From Rhizobium indicum (lineage in GTDB: Bacteria; Pseudomonadota; Alphaproteobacteria; Rhizobiales; Rhizobiaceae), in assembly GCF_005862305.2 (NCBI RefSeq), contig NZ_CP054022.1:620001-684000 (forward strand): a stretch of 64,000 bases of DNA, written 5' to 3'. The notes below the pieces were generated by a model. It searched no databases, had not been told where the DNA came from, and worked only from the letters and a program-made list of their open reading frames with translations. The translations under genes were made by a program, and so were the position numbers. Positions 35,808 to 45,020 of this stretch are shown here, one piece after another. Position 1 is the stretch's first letter; each line of letters begins with the position of its first letter.

Positions 35808-36977
35808 TCACTGTCTTTGCGCGTGAGTCTCCAGGACCCGCTGATTGATCGTGAAACCCAGGCCAGGCCTGTCCGGGATCTCTACCATACCGTCTTTCAC
35901 CGACACAGTGTCCTCGACAAGATCGTGGATCATCGGATTGGCGCCGAGCGAATATTCGATGACGAAGCTTGCCGGGGAAGCCGCGCACAAGTGCAGGCCG
36001 GAGAAGAAGCAGGGCGCGCCGGCCCAAAGATGCGGCGCGAAACGGAGGTTGAAGGCGCTGGCGAGCGAGCTGATGCGCATCGCCTCCGTAATGCCGCCGC
36101 AGAAGGCGGGATCCGGCTGGAATATGTCGGCGGCCCGAAGCATGGCAAGATCTCGAAAGGCAAAACGCGTCGCCTCGCTCTCGCCCGCAGCGATCGGTAC
36201 GTTCCCAGCCGCGCGCACCTCCGCCATGCCCGGCTTGTCATCGGCTATCACCGGCTCCTCGAACCAGGCGAGGTCGCAATCGGCGACCATCTGGATGAAG
36301 CGCTTTGCCTCCGCAACAGTATAGGTGCCGTGCGCATCGACCATCAGGTCGACGTCGGGGCCGATTGCCTTGCGAGCCGCCCGCACGCGCGATGCCGAGA
36401 CATGCAGCGCACGATCCATCGCACCGACGCGCATCTTGACTGACTTGAAACCACCGGCCGCGACATAGGACCGGAGCTGTTCGCCGATCCGGTCCACGCT
36501 CTCCCAACCGCCCGAGGCATAGGCGGGCAACCTGTCCGCCTTGCGCCCACCCAGCAGCTTCCAGACAGGGACGCCGAGCGACTTGCCGAGAATGTCCCAG
36601 AGCGCTATGTCGACCGCGCTGATCGCCGCGACGGACAGACCGCGCCGCGCGATCTCGGGCATGGCGTGACCCGAACTCGCCGCCGTCTCGTGGCGTACGC
36701 CGTTGTAGAGCATCTCCCATATGCTGGAGATGTCGGCAGGATCGCGGTCGATGAGCTTCGGCCCCACCTCGTGATTGAGCATGTGTACCAGCGTGCCATA
36801 GGTGCCCGAACTGCCCGCGGCATTCTTGCCCTCTCCCCAGCCGACGATCCCGTCGTCCGTTTCGATCCGCAGGATCGCACTATCGAAGGTCGTCAACCGG
36901 CCGAAGTCGCTGCGGTGCTGACGGCTCGCCTCGATGGGAATTTTAATCCACCAGGCCTCTACGGTCTTGATACGCAT
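35808..36977 (-). CDS. Enolase-superfamily dehydratase (mandelate racemase group)
   Basis: 389 residues. The capping domain is followed by the barrel with catalytic K181 (VKMRVG, a KxR variant), metal ligands D214 (VDAHG), E240 (FEEP) and E266 (GESEA), and the His-Asp dyad H316 (APHLWAG) with D289 (FQPDP). This matches the mandelate-racemase subgroup, whose members mostly dehydrate sugar acids to 2-keto-3-deoxy acids. The exact acid sugar is not predictable from sequence alone. Confidence 0.85.
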   Translation of the reverse strand: MRIKTVEAWWIKIPIEASRQHRSDFGRLTTFDSAILRIETDDGIVGWGEGKNAAGSSGTYGTLVHMLNHEVGPKLIDRDPADISSIWEMLYNGVRHETAASSGHAMPEIARRGLSVAAISAVDIALWDILGKSLGVPVWKLLGGRKADRLPAYASGGWESVDRIGEQLRSYVAAGGFKSVKMRVGAMDRALHVSASRVRAARKAIGPDVDLMVDAHGTYTVAEAKRFIQMVADCDLAWFEEPVIADDKPGMAEVRAAGNVPIAAGESEATRFAFRDLAMLRAADIFQPDPAFCGGITEAMRISSLASAFNLRFAPHLWAGAPCFFSGLHLCAASPASFVIEYSLGANPMIHDLVEDTVSVKDGMVEIPDRPGLGFTINQRVLETHAQRQ

Positions 36978-37035
36978 GTCTCGGATCCCCTGCCCCTCAC
37001 GGCCCGCGAGCCGCAGGGCATATGTCTTCCGTTCG

Positions 37036-37923
37036 TTACCTGATCAGCGGCAGGATCGTCTCGGCAGTGATCCGCATCTGATCGTCGTAGAACTTCTCAG
37101 TGAGAAGGCTCGAGCCGTGGTCCTGGATAAATTTCAGTTGCTCCGGGGGAATATCGACGGGGTTACGCTCGACCATGTCCGGATATTTTGAGGCCGGCGT
37201 GCGGTCGACCGGAGCGACGAATTCGTTGGTGACGGCGCCGTCGTACCCGATCTCCTTCAGCGTGCCGATGATCTTCGGCCAGTCGAGCTGGCCGAGGCCG
37301 GCGGCAAAACGATTGTTATCGGCGACGTGGAAATCGAACAGGCGCTTTCCAGCGAGCCGGATCGCTTCATACATGTCTTCCTCCTCGATGTTCAGGTGGA
37401 AGGCATCAAGGCAAACCCCGCATTCGGGGCTGACGGCATCGGCGAGCGCCAGCGCTTGGGCGGCACGGTTGAAGAAATAGGTCTCGAAACGGTTGAGCGG
37501 CTCGACGGCAATGCGCACGCCCCTCTTCTGGGCATGGGCAAAACACTCCTTGGTAGCGTCCACCACCCATGTCCACTCTTCCTCCTCGGTGCCATCCGGC
37601 ACCACCTTGCCGACGGTGGCCGGCACGAGGGTGACGATCTCGCCATCGAGTTCGCTGACCATGGTGATGACGCCCTTGACATAGTCCACTGACCTGGCGC
37701 GCTGGCCTTCATCCTTGGCGGCAAGATTGCGTTCGCCGAGCGTCAGCGTAACGGCGCCCCAGCAGCGGATGCCATGCTCTTTCAGCAGCGCGCGCGTCTC
37801 CTTGATGTCGTACTGCGCCGGCTCCCCAGATATCTCGATGCTTTCGTAGCCATATTTCCTGATGCGCTTCAGCGTAACGGCGAGCGGTTCGGCCCGCATC
37901 CAGTTATGTGTCGAAAGATGCAT
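37036..37923 (-). CDS. Sugar isomerase/epimerase, D-psicose/tagatose 3-epimerase-like
   Basis: 295 residues from the ATG at 37923 (RBS GGAGG). It is a xylose-isomerase-like TIM barrel. The catalytic and metal segments are EPLNRFETYFFNRAAQAL (Glu), CLDAFHLNIEEEDM (Asp/His) and a late TNEFVAPVDR (Glu), the layout of ketose 3-epimerases. It is first in the leftward operon with the dehydratase, GntR and dehydrogenase, and is divergent from a second member of the same fold. Confidence 0.83.
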   Translation of the reverse strand: MHLSTHNWMRAEPLAVTLKRIRKYGYESIEISGEPAQYDIKETRALLKEHGIRCWGAVTLTLGERNLAAKDEGQRARSVDYVKGVITMVSELDGEIVTLVPATVGKVVPDGTEEEEWTWVVDATKECFAHAQKRGVRIAVEPLNRFETYFFNRAAQALALADAVSPECGVCLDAFHLNIEEEDMYEAIRLAGKRLFDFHVADNNRFAAGLGQLDWPKIIGTLKEIGYDGAVTNEFVAPVDRTPASKYPDMVERNPVDIPPEQLKFIQDHGSSLLTEKFYDDQMRITAETILPLIR

Positions 37924-38016
37924 GAGGTCCTCCCAGACAGTTGCAGCACGGTCCACCGCCAATCGGGCGGCAAAAGGTCATGTTATGGTTGGCCACTCTC
38001 GCCACCTTCGGCAATC

Positions 38017-38211
38017 TGGTTTGGCCAATTCTCGTTATTTGAAAGCTCTAGCTCAATTCTTAACCCTCTGCAAGACGGGGCCAAAAGGTCGATATTTCTT
38101 TAGGCGGTCGATATTTAATACTGATTTTCTCGCTTAGGCGCGAATCCGGCACCCCAAGCTTGTAATAAACTGGCTTGACCAGATTCCAAGATTTGGTATG
38201 ACCAGATCTGG
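38017..38211. promoter_or_regulatory. FadR-type operator boxes in the divergent isomerase promoter
   Basis: Three TGGT-N3-ACCA-like boxes lie in the 345-base gap 37924-38268, which holds no gene: TGGTTTGGCCA at 38017-38027 (one mismatch), TGGCTTGACCA at 38171-38181 (one mismatch) and TGGTATGACCA at 38194-38204 (perfect). The last two are centred 23 bases apart and share extended flanks with the boxes at 27978 and 28158. Confidence 0.65.
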
Positions 38212-38268
38212 AAAAATGATAGGACGTTGAAACCATCTCGGAGTGGCCGCAGGCCAAGTGGAGGGGAG

Positions 38269-39120
38269 ATGAAGATCGGCATGTGCATGTTTCTCTGGAC
38301 GACAAGTGTCGGCCGGAAACACGAGGCACTGTTACGCGATATCAAGGACACGGGGTTTGACGGCGTCGAGATCCCGATCTTTTCGGGCACACCCGACGAC
38401 TACCATCGGCTGGCAGACATGCTTGACCGGATCGGCCTGGAACGGACCGCCGTTTCCGCCATGGGCGATCCGCAGATGAACCTGATCGCCGCCGACGCCG
38501 CGACCCGCAGGCGCGGCATCGACTACATGAAATGGGCCATCGACTGCAGCGATGCGCTGGGCGCGACGTTGCTCAGCGGCCCGCTACATTCGACGCTCGG
38601 AAAGTTCTCTGGAAGCGGGCCGAGCGCGGCGGAACTGAAGCGTTCGGTTTCCTCGCAACGGGCGATCGGCGACCATGCAGAAAAGCACGGCATCACGATC
38701 GGGCTTGAGGCGCTGAACCGCTTCGAATGCTACCTGTTCAACACGATGGACGATCTTGCGGCCCATATCGACGCGGTCGGACATCCGCGTATCCGCGCCA
38801 TGTACGACACGTTCCACAGCAATATCGAAGAAGCCGATCCCATCGGCGCGTTCACGCGAAACAGTGACCGCATCGTGCATGTCCACATTTCGGAGAACGA
38901 CCGCGGCGTACCGGGGCGGGGCAACATTCCGTGGGCGGAGACGTTCAAGGCGCTACGCGCGAGCGGCTACGACGGGTGGCTGACAATCGAGGCCTTCGGT
39001 CGGGCGCTCAAGGAGCTCGCCGCCGCGACAAAGGTCTGGCGCGACTTCTCCGAGACACCGGAAGCAGTCTATCGCGAAGGCCACCGCCATATCCTCGATG
39101 GATGGCACGCGGCGGCATGA
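38269..39120 (+). CDS. Sugar isomerase/epimerase, TIM-barrel (second copy of the fold)
   Basis: 283 residues from the ATG at 38269, preceded by GGAGGGGAG. Catalytic segments are GLEALNRFECYLFNTMDD (Glu), AMYDTFHSNIEEADP (Asp/His) and WLTIEAFGRAL (Glu), again of the ketose 3-epimerase type. It is only distantly similar to the divergent 37036-37923 protein, so the two probably act on different intermediates. It is followed by 233 bases without a credible gene before the convergent putA. Confidence 0.83.
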   Translation: MKIGMCMFLWTTSVGRKHEALLRDIKDTGFDGVEIPIFSGTPDDYHRLADMLDRIGLERTAVSAMGDPQMNLIAADAATRRRGIDYMKWAIDCSDALGATLLSGPLHSTLGKFSGSGPSAAELKRSVSSQRAIGDHAEKHGITIGLEALNRFECYLFNTMDDLAAHIDAVGHPRIRAMYDTFHSNIEEADPIGAFTRNSDRIVHVHISENDRGVPGRGNIPWAETFKALRASGYDGWLTIEAFGRALKELAAATKVWRDFSETPEAVYREGHRHILDGWHAAA

Positions 39121-39353
39121 ATACCAACAGACCTGCCTGATTTCGCCCCGGACAGGGCTGCACCGCACGGGAGACCGCGGAGGCGGCCGAGCTGCCGGGG
39201 GGAATGCGGACGCTTATGCTGCTCATGAAAGACCGCGGTTTTCTCAGGCTTGGGCAAACCCATTGGATGGGCCGGCTTTCGGCCACCCTTCCCGACGATC
39301 AAGGGCGCATGCATGCCAACGAGAGCACATTTTCTGCGCCCTCGTCTTGTCAC

Positions 39354-42300
39354 TCAGCCGATGGCCATAAGGCTTGCATTTCCGCCGGCAGCTGCGGTGT
39401 TGATCGAGGTCGACACCTCCTCCAGCAGCCAATTCAGGCAATAGGCCTCGGGATCGCTCGCCAATTCTTCGGTCGTTGCGGCCTGGACCAGCAGAAGCGG
39501 ACCGGGCAGGTGAGCAATCTTCTGATTGACGGCCAGAACCCTGTCGCGATCCCCTTCGACGAGGGCACCGGAGAACGGCCCGTCCTTTTCCCAGTCCAAG
39601 GTCCAGGAAATCCGGCCGGCGACAGCCGCCGGAAGATCCGCCAGGACTGACCTCGATAACGAACCCGAGTCCACGACGATGTGATTGCCGGTCGATAGGG
39701 CTGCGGCGATCTGGCGATGAAGCCCGCCCTCCGTCTGCGGCACGACGAGAATACGGCCGCGGGGATGGAGCGCGTAGAGATTGAGCTCGCCCACCGGACC
39801 GGTGAGTTCGCGTTCGAGCCCGAGCGCCGAACGGCTCGCATATCCACGCGCCGCTTCCCCCTCACCCGACAGGCCCTTCTTGTCGAGCCAGACGATGTAG
39901 TCACGAAGGGCAAGGTCCGTATGAATGGAATCCTGCTGCGGCGGCACGGGCGCACGTTGCACCAGCCGGCCGATATAGAGCGGACCGCCGGCTTTCGGAC
40001 CGGTGCCCGACAGGCCGCGGCCGCCGAAAGGCTGCACGCCGACGACCGCGCCGATGATGTTCCGGTTGACATAGAGGTTGCCGGCCTTGATGCGGCTGGT
40101 CACATGCGCGATCGTTTCATCGAGCCGGGTGTGAAGGCCGAATGTGAGGCCGTAACCCGATGCGTTGATGTCGTCGATCAGCCGGTCGAGGCCGTTTCGC
40201 TTGAAACGGACGACATGCAGGACCGGTCCGAAGACCTCCCTCGTCAGGTCCGACAGCGACTTGATTTCGATGATCGTCGGCGGAACGAAGGTCCCCGCCG
40301 CAGTACTTTCCGGCAACTGCAGCTGATCCACCTTGCGGCCCAAGCCGCGCATATGCTCGATATGCTGGTCGATCTCCGTCTTGGCGCTGTCGTTTATGAC
40401 CGGGCCGACATCGATGCTCAGCCGATCGGTTCGGCCGATCGTCAGCTCGCGGAAGGCGCCCTTCAGCATGTTGAGGGTCCTATCGGCGACATCGTCCTGA
40501 AGGCAGAGAACCCTGAGGGCCGAGCAGCGCTGACCGGCGCTGTCGAAAGCAGAGGCAATGACGTCGGCCACCACCTGCTCGGCCAAAGCCGAGGAGTCGA
40601 CGATCATGCCGTTCTGGCCGCCGGTTTCGGCAATCAGCGGAATTGGCTTGCCGCTTGCCGACAGCCGTTCCGCCAGCTGCGCCTGGATCATCCGGGCAAC
40701 TTCGGTCGACCCGGTAAACATGACGCCTGCCGTCTCCTCCGCCCCGACCATGCCGGCGCCGAGACGGCCGCTGCCGGGCACGAACTGCAGGGCACCGACA
40801 GGCACGCCCGCCTCGTGGAGGATCTTGACGCTCTCCGAAGCGATGATCGGCGTGACGCCGGCAGGTTTGGCAAGCACGGGATTACCTGCCACCAAGGCTG
40901 CGGCGACCTGTCCGGTGAAAATCGCCAGCGGGAAATTCCACGGGCTGATGCAGACGATCGGGCCGAGGGGCGCATGCGAGGGGCCGAGGGTCTTGCGGGC
41001 CTGCTCGGCGTAATAGCGCAGGAAGTCGATCGCCTCACGCACTTCGCCGACGGCGTTGGCCGCGGATTTGCCGGCCTCGCGCATGACGATGCCCATCAGC
41101 ACCTTGATGCGGGCCTGCATGATGTCGGCCGCCCGCTCCAGGCAGGCGGCACGCTCGGCCGGCGGCACGGCGGCCCATTGCGGCGCGTGCTCGGCCGCCA
41201 TGCGAACGATGCGCGCAGCCTCCTCGACCTTCACCTCGGTCACTGTGCCGACGACATCCCGGTGATCGGCAGGATTGAGAACATCGCGCGTCACCCCCTC
41301 CGTAGAGCCGTCGGCAAGGAGGGGAAGCGCATGCCACGGGGCAGCAGCCGCGGAGATGAGCGCCTCAGCCAAATCCGAAAGGGTGGCTTCGTTCGAGAGA
41401 TCGAGACCTTCGGAATTGGCCCGGGCGTTGCCGTAAAGAGCCTTCGGCGAGGCGATCTGCGCGTGGGGGGCGCCAACGACAGGCATGGCTGCGACGTTTT
41501 CGGCGGGATCGGCAATCAGCGCCTCGACCGAGACATTCGGATCGGAAATGCGGTGCACGAAGGAGGAATTGGCGCCATTTTCCAGAAGACGCCGAACTAG
41601 ATAGGCGAGCAGCGTCTCATGCGTTCCCACAGGCGCATAAATGCGGCATGGCCGGTCCAGTTTTTCCTTCCCGACAACCTCGTCGTAGAGCGGTTCGCCC
41701 ATGCCGTGCAGGCATTGGAACTCGTATTTGCCGACGGTGAAATCAGGACCCGCCAGACGATAGATCGTGGCGAGCGTCTGGGCATTATGGGTGGCAAATT
41801 GCGGGAAGATCGCATCCGGAGCATCGAGCAGCTTGCGCGCGCAGGCGACGTAGGCGACATCGGTGTAGATCTTGCGGGTATAGACCGGATAGTCGTCGAG
41901 CCCGTCCAGCTGGGCACGCTTGATCTCCGCATCCCAATAGGCGCCCTTGACGAGACGGACCATGACCCGGCGCCCGGAGCGGCGTGCGAGATCGATGATA
42001 TAGTCGAGGACGAATGGGCAGCGCTTGCCATAGGCCTGCACAACGAAGCCCAGCCCATTCCATCCGGCGAGATCAGGGGCAAAGCAAAGCTCCTCGAGGA
42101 GGTCGAGCGAAAGCTCCAGCCGATCGGCCTCCTCGGCGTCGATATTGAGGCCGATATCATAGGTCTTGGCGAGAACGGCCAGCGCCTTGACCTTCGGAAG
42201 CAGCTCGCTCATCACCCGGCCGGCCTGCGACCTTACGTAACGCGGATGCAGGGCCGAAAGCTTGATCGATATGCCCGGACCGTCATAGATGCCGCGCCCG

Positions 42301-43061
42301 TCCGACGCCTTGCCGATGGCGTGGATCGCCTTTTCGTAATCCCGGTAATAACGCTCGGCGTCGGCGCCCGTCGTCGCGGCCTCGCCGAGCATGTCGTAGG
42401 AATAACGGAAGCCGCGTGCTTCCAGCGGCCGGGCGCGTTTCAGCGCCTCCGCGATCGTTTCACCGGTGACGAACTGCTCGCCCATCATCCGCATCGCCAT
42501 ATCGACGCCGCGACGGATGACCGGCTCGCCGGCGCGCGCGATCAGCCGCGTCAGCGCTGCCGAAAGGCTCCGATCGTTGACCGTCGACGTCAGCTTGCCG
42601 GTAACGACGAGCCCCCAGGTGGCGGCGTTGACGAACATGGATTTTCCGCCGCCGATATGGGAGGTCCAGTTGCCCTCGGCAATCTTGTCGCGGATCAGCG
42701 CGTCCCGGGTTTCGGTATCCGGAATGCGCAGCAGCGCTTCGGCGAGGCACATGAGCGCCACGCCTTCCTGGCTGGAAAGCGAGTATTCCTGCACCAGCCC
42801 TTCGACACCGGTCCCCTTGTGCTTGGCGCGCAACGCCTCGATCAGGCTGCGGGCCGTGCTGCGAATGTCATAGCGTTTTGCCTCGGAGACGCGCGCTGCT
42901 GCAACGAGCGGCGGCAGGCATTCGGTTTCCGGCCGGCGATAGGCTGCCGTGATGGCCTGGCGAAGTTCGGATTGCGGCCGGATCGGCGGGGCAAAGGCAG
43001 AGAATGGCGCGCCATCAGCCGGATCATTGGAGGGGGCGGGGTCGATCGCTGCGTTCAACAT
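39354..43061 (-). CDS. putA: Bifunctional proline dehydrogenase / P5C dehydrogenase
   Basis: 1235 residues. The proline dehydrogenase barrel occupies about residues 150-480 (GPGISIKLSALHPRY, VRLVKGAYWDAEIK). The aldehyde dehydrogenase half has CISPWNFPLAIFTGQVAAAL, the general base in LIAETGGQNGM and the nucleophile in DSAGQRCSALRVL. A C-terminal extension follows, as in long PutA proteins. The N-terminal ribbon-helix-helix of trifunctional E. coli PutA is absent, consistent with the separate putR gene alongside. It oxidises proline to glutamate at the membrane. I start at the ATG at 43061 because the upstream extension begins with TTG. Confidence 0.95.
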   Translation of the reverse strand: MLNAAIDPAPSNDPADGAPFSAFAPPIRPQSELRQAITAAYRRPETECLPPLVAAARVSEAKRYDIRSTARSLIEALRAKHKGTGVEGLVQEYSLSSQEGVALMCLAEALLRIPDTETRDALIRDKIAEGNWTSHIGGGKSMFVNAATWGLVVTGKLTSTVNDRSLSAALTRLIARAGEPVIRRGVDMAMRMMGEQFVTGETIAEALKRARPLEARGFRYSYDMLGEAATTGADAERYYRDYEKAIHAIGKASDGRGIYDGPGISIKLSALHPRYVRSQAGRVMSELLPKVKALAVLAKTYDIGLNIDAEEADRLELSLDLLEELCFAPDLAGWNGLGFVVQAYGKRCPFVLDYIIDLARRSGRRVMVRLVKGAYWDAEIKRAQLDGLDDYPVYTRKIYTDVAYVACARKLLDAPDAIFPQFATHNAQTLATIYRLAGPDFTVGKYEFQCLHGMGEPLYDEVVGKEKLDRPCRIYAPVGTHETLLAYLVRRLLENGANSSFVHRISDPNVSVEALIADPAENVAAMPVVGAPHAQIASPKALYGNARANSEGLDLSNEATLSDLAEALISAAAAPWHALPLLADGSTEGVTRDVLNPADHRDVVGTVTEVKVEEAARIVRMAAEHAPQWAAVPPAERAACLERAADIMQARIKVLMGIVMREAGKSAANAVGEVREAIDFLRYYAEQARKTLGPSHAPLGPIVCISPWNFPLAIFTGQVAAALVAGNPVLAKPAGVTPIIASESVKILHEAGVPVGALQFVPGSGRLGAGMVGAEETAGVMFTGSTEVARMIQAQLAERLSASGKPIPLIAETGGQNGMIVDSSALAEQVVADVIASAFDSAGQRCSALRVLCLQDDVADRTLNMLKGAFRELTIGRTDRLSIDVGPVINDSAKTEIDQHIEHMRGLGRKVDQLQLPESTAAGTFVPPTIIEIKSLSDLTREVFGPVLHVVRFKRNGLDRLIDDINASGYGLTFGLHTRLDETIAHVTSRIKAGNLYVNRNIIGAVVGVQPFGGRGLSGTGPKAGGPLYIGRLVQRAPVPPQQDSIHTDLALRDYIVWLDKKGLSGEGEAARGYASRSALGLERELTGPVGELNLYALHPRGRILVVPQTEGGLHRQIAAALSTGNHIVVDSGSLSRSVLADLPAAVAGRISWTLDWEKDGPFSGALVEGDRDRVLAVNQKIAHLPGPLLLVQAATTEELASDPEAYCLNWLLEEVSTSINTAAAGGNASLMAIG

Positions 43062-43088
43062 GAAAGTACCTATCAATCGATATCTGGT

Positions 43089-43295
43089 TTAACGGATGAA
43101 CGAGATGCCGGGCTCATCGTCCCACTGTGCATCGTCCGTGCAGGCGGGGCCGGAATATTCCGTCTCTCGCAGCGGGCGCGCCTCCGGTCTGTCGCGCTTG
43201 AGGGTGAGCGCCGCGGCCACGGCCCTGATCGCCAGCGGCCGGTAGTGCGCGAGCAAATCCGGCGTCCGATCGTCATCCGCTTCTTTATTCTGCAT
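43089..43295 (-). CDS. Small hypothetical protein upstream of putA
   Basis: 68 residues from the ATG at 43295, with GGGGAG as Shine-Dalgarno. It is hydrophilic and charged (MQNKEADDDRTPDLLAHYRPLAIRAVAAALTLKRDRPE), with an acidic C-terminus containing DDAQWDDEPGISFIR. There is no known motif. It ends 27 bases before putA and is probably cotranscribed from the putA promoter. The strong RBS and position support a real gene, but I do not recognise it. Confidence 0.6.
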   Translation of the reverse strand: MQNKEADDDRTPDLLAHYRPLAIRAVAAALTLKRDRPEARPLRETEYSGPACTDDAQWDDEPGISFIR

Positions 43296-43445
43296 GAATG
43301 CTCCCCGTGTTGAGCGCGGCGGCGATACCGATTTCAGCACTCTTCTGCCCGGCCTACAACCTACCACAGCCGCAAATCGCAATCTCACTTGATTTCAACA
43401 GTTTCCAGGCTGTATGAACTTATTAATCCGCCCGAGAGAGTTCAA

Positions 43446-43940
43446 ATGGCTACTGAAACCGACATCTTTAGTGAATTGGACCAGTTCGACAGAAAGATCC
43501 TCGCCGCGCTCGCCGAGGACGGAAGGCTGTCGATCACAGATCTCGCCGCGCGTGTCGGATTGTCGAAGACGCCATGCCAGATCCGCTTCAAAAGGCTGAT
43601 CAGCGAAGGATATATCGAAGGCTTCAAGGCCGTTCTCAATCCGTCGAAAATGCAGCTCGACCATATTGCTTTCGTCGAGGTGAAGCTTTCCGATACCCGC
43701 GAGGACGCGCTGAAAAGTTTCAACGATGCCATCAAGAAGATCAGCGAAGTCGAAGAGTGCCATATGATCGCCGGCAGGTTCGACTATCTCTTGAAGATCC
43801 GCACGCGCGATATCGGCCGCTACCGCCGTGTCCTCGGCGAGCGCATCTCGACACTGCCCCACGTTGCCAACACATCGACGAATGTCGCGATGGAAACGGT
43901 CAAGGAAGGCTGGAACAAGTCCGGTTCGAGTTTTTCGTGA
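43446..43940 (+). CDS. putR: Lrp-family proline-responsive activator of putA
   Basis: 164 residues from the ATG at 43446. The helix-turn-helix FDRKILAALAEDGRLSITDLAARVGLSKTPCQIRFKRL is followed by the RAM domain (VEECHMIAGRFDYLLKIRTRD). It is divergent from the putA unit, the arrangement in Agrobacterium where PutR activates putA with proline. The name rests on that context. Confidence 0.9.
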   Translation: MATETDIFSELDQFDRKILAALAEDGRLSITDLAARVGLSKTPCQIRFKRLISEGYIEGFKAVLNPSKMQLDHIAFVEVKLSDTREDALKSFNDAIKKISEVEECHMIAGRFDYLLKIRTRDIGRYRRVLGERISTLPHVANTSTNVAMETVKEGWNKSGSSFS

Positions 43941-44049
43941 ATGTGATCCTTGAGATGACGAACTGCCGGTGAGTAGCCGCCGGACGGACTGCGATATCGT
44001 CATTGCTATCGGCTATCGCGCCACTATGATCAATCGACCCACAGGCAGT

Positions 44050-44430
44050 TCAGCCATCTCTCGCTTTCCGACCGCGTGCGCTCGGTTTCACCGGCACACT
44101 CTTCCCGTACTCATTCCACCATGTCGTCAACGCTTCCATGGTGGGACCGAGGCCCCGCGCTTTTTGGGTGATCTCGTATTCGACGCGCGGAGGAACCTCC
44201 GCAAAGATGGTGCGGGACACGAGCCCGTCTGCTTCGAGCTCGCGGAGTTGCGCCGTCAGCATGTGTTGGGTAATGCCGGGAATAGCCTTTCTCAGTTCGC
44301 CAAACCGGTGGATCCGCTGATGGAGCAGCCACATGATTTCCAGCTTCCATTTGCCGGAGAGCAGCGCGAATGCGCGACGCATCTCCTCATGCATATTGAT
44401 TTCGCCATCGGCCATGGTCTGGTTTTCCAT
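44050..44430 (-). CDS. HxlR-family transcriptional regulator
   Basis: 126 residues. The winged helix-turn-helix typical of HxlR is visible: LLSGKWKLEIMWLLHQRIHRFGELRKAIPGITQHMLTAQLRELEADGLV, then VPPRVEYEITQKARGLGP. It contains no cysteine, so the thiol-based redox sensing of YodB/HypR-type relatives is excluded. It is divergent from the DoxX-like gene, with a perfect dyad at 44437-44460 as the likely operator. Confidence 0.9.
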   Translation of the reverse strand: MENQTMADGEINMHEEMRRAFALLSGKWKLEIMWLLHQRIHRFGELRKAIPGITQHMLTAQLRELEADGLVSRTIFAEVPPRVEYEITQKARGLGPTMEALTTWWNEYGKSVPVKPSARGRKARDG

Positions 44431-44436
44431 ACTAGC

Positions 44437-44460
44437 TGCAAGTAATTCATCCTACTTGCA
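44437..44460. promoter_or_regulatory. Candidate HxlR operator
   Basis: TGCAAGTA and TACTTGCA form a perfect inverted repeat with eight bases between the arms. It begins seven bases upstream of the HxlR start codon and lies in the divergent promoter of the DoxX-like gene, so it could control both. Confidence 0.7.
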
Positions 44461-44587
44461 AAGATAGACCTTAGACGACATTTTCCATCCGTGCATCAGG
44501 GACGCAGTAAAAGGAGCGCCCCTCACATAGAAACCGACAGACTCGACGAGAGGAATGTTGCTGCCTGGGCAGCGACAGGGATGAACT

Positions 44588-44980
44588 ATGCTTGAATTTT
44601 ACGGATACTGGATCAGCACGGCACTTCTATCCGCGCTCTATCTCGCTTCAGCCTACATGTACGCCACAAGGAAACAGTGGGTTCGTGAAGCGCTGACGGA
44701 ACTCGGATACAGCGCGAACAGCCTCGTTCCGTTCATGATCATTGTTAAGGTCTTCGGCCCGATCGCAATCCTTTCGCGCGTCAGCGTGCCGCTCAGCGAT
44801 CTCGCCTATGCAGGTATCTTCTTTCATCTGCTGCTGTCGGGCCTCGCCCATATCGGCGTTCGAAAACCTGTCGGCGCTCTGCCAGCGGCGATCGGCCTGG
44901 CGCTGCTGATCACCTCATTCATGACGCAGAACGACGTCCGCGACGTCCCTTCGCCTTACGTCCAGGCCGCTGCCCTCTGA
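44588..44980 (+). CDS. DoxX-like small membrane protein
   Basis: 130 residues with four hydrophobic segments, beginning YWISTALLSALYLASAYMYA and ending IGLALLITSFMT. It resembles the DoxX_2-type proteins often found beside HxlR or TetR genes. The function of these is poorly known; some act with oxidoreductases in redox or detoxification. It is followed 40 bases later by an SDR gene, so the two probably form one unit. Confidence 0.75.
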   Translation: MLEFYGYWISTALLSALYLASAYMYATRKQWVREALTELGYSANSLVPFMIIVKVFGPIAILSRVSVPLSDLAYAGIFFHLLLSGLAHIGVRKPVGALPAAIGLALLITSFMTQNDVRDVPSPYVQAAAL

Positions 44981-45020
44981 CACCTCGATGATTACTAAGC
45001 CTTATCAAATGGAGATACAC

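Noticed and set aside
39717..43313. Long plus-strand open frames opposite putA
   Set aside because: Shadow frames in GC-rich coding DNA; the PutA reading frame has all expected motifs.
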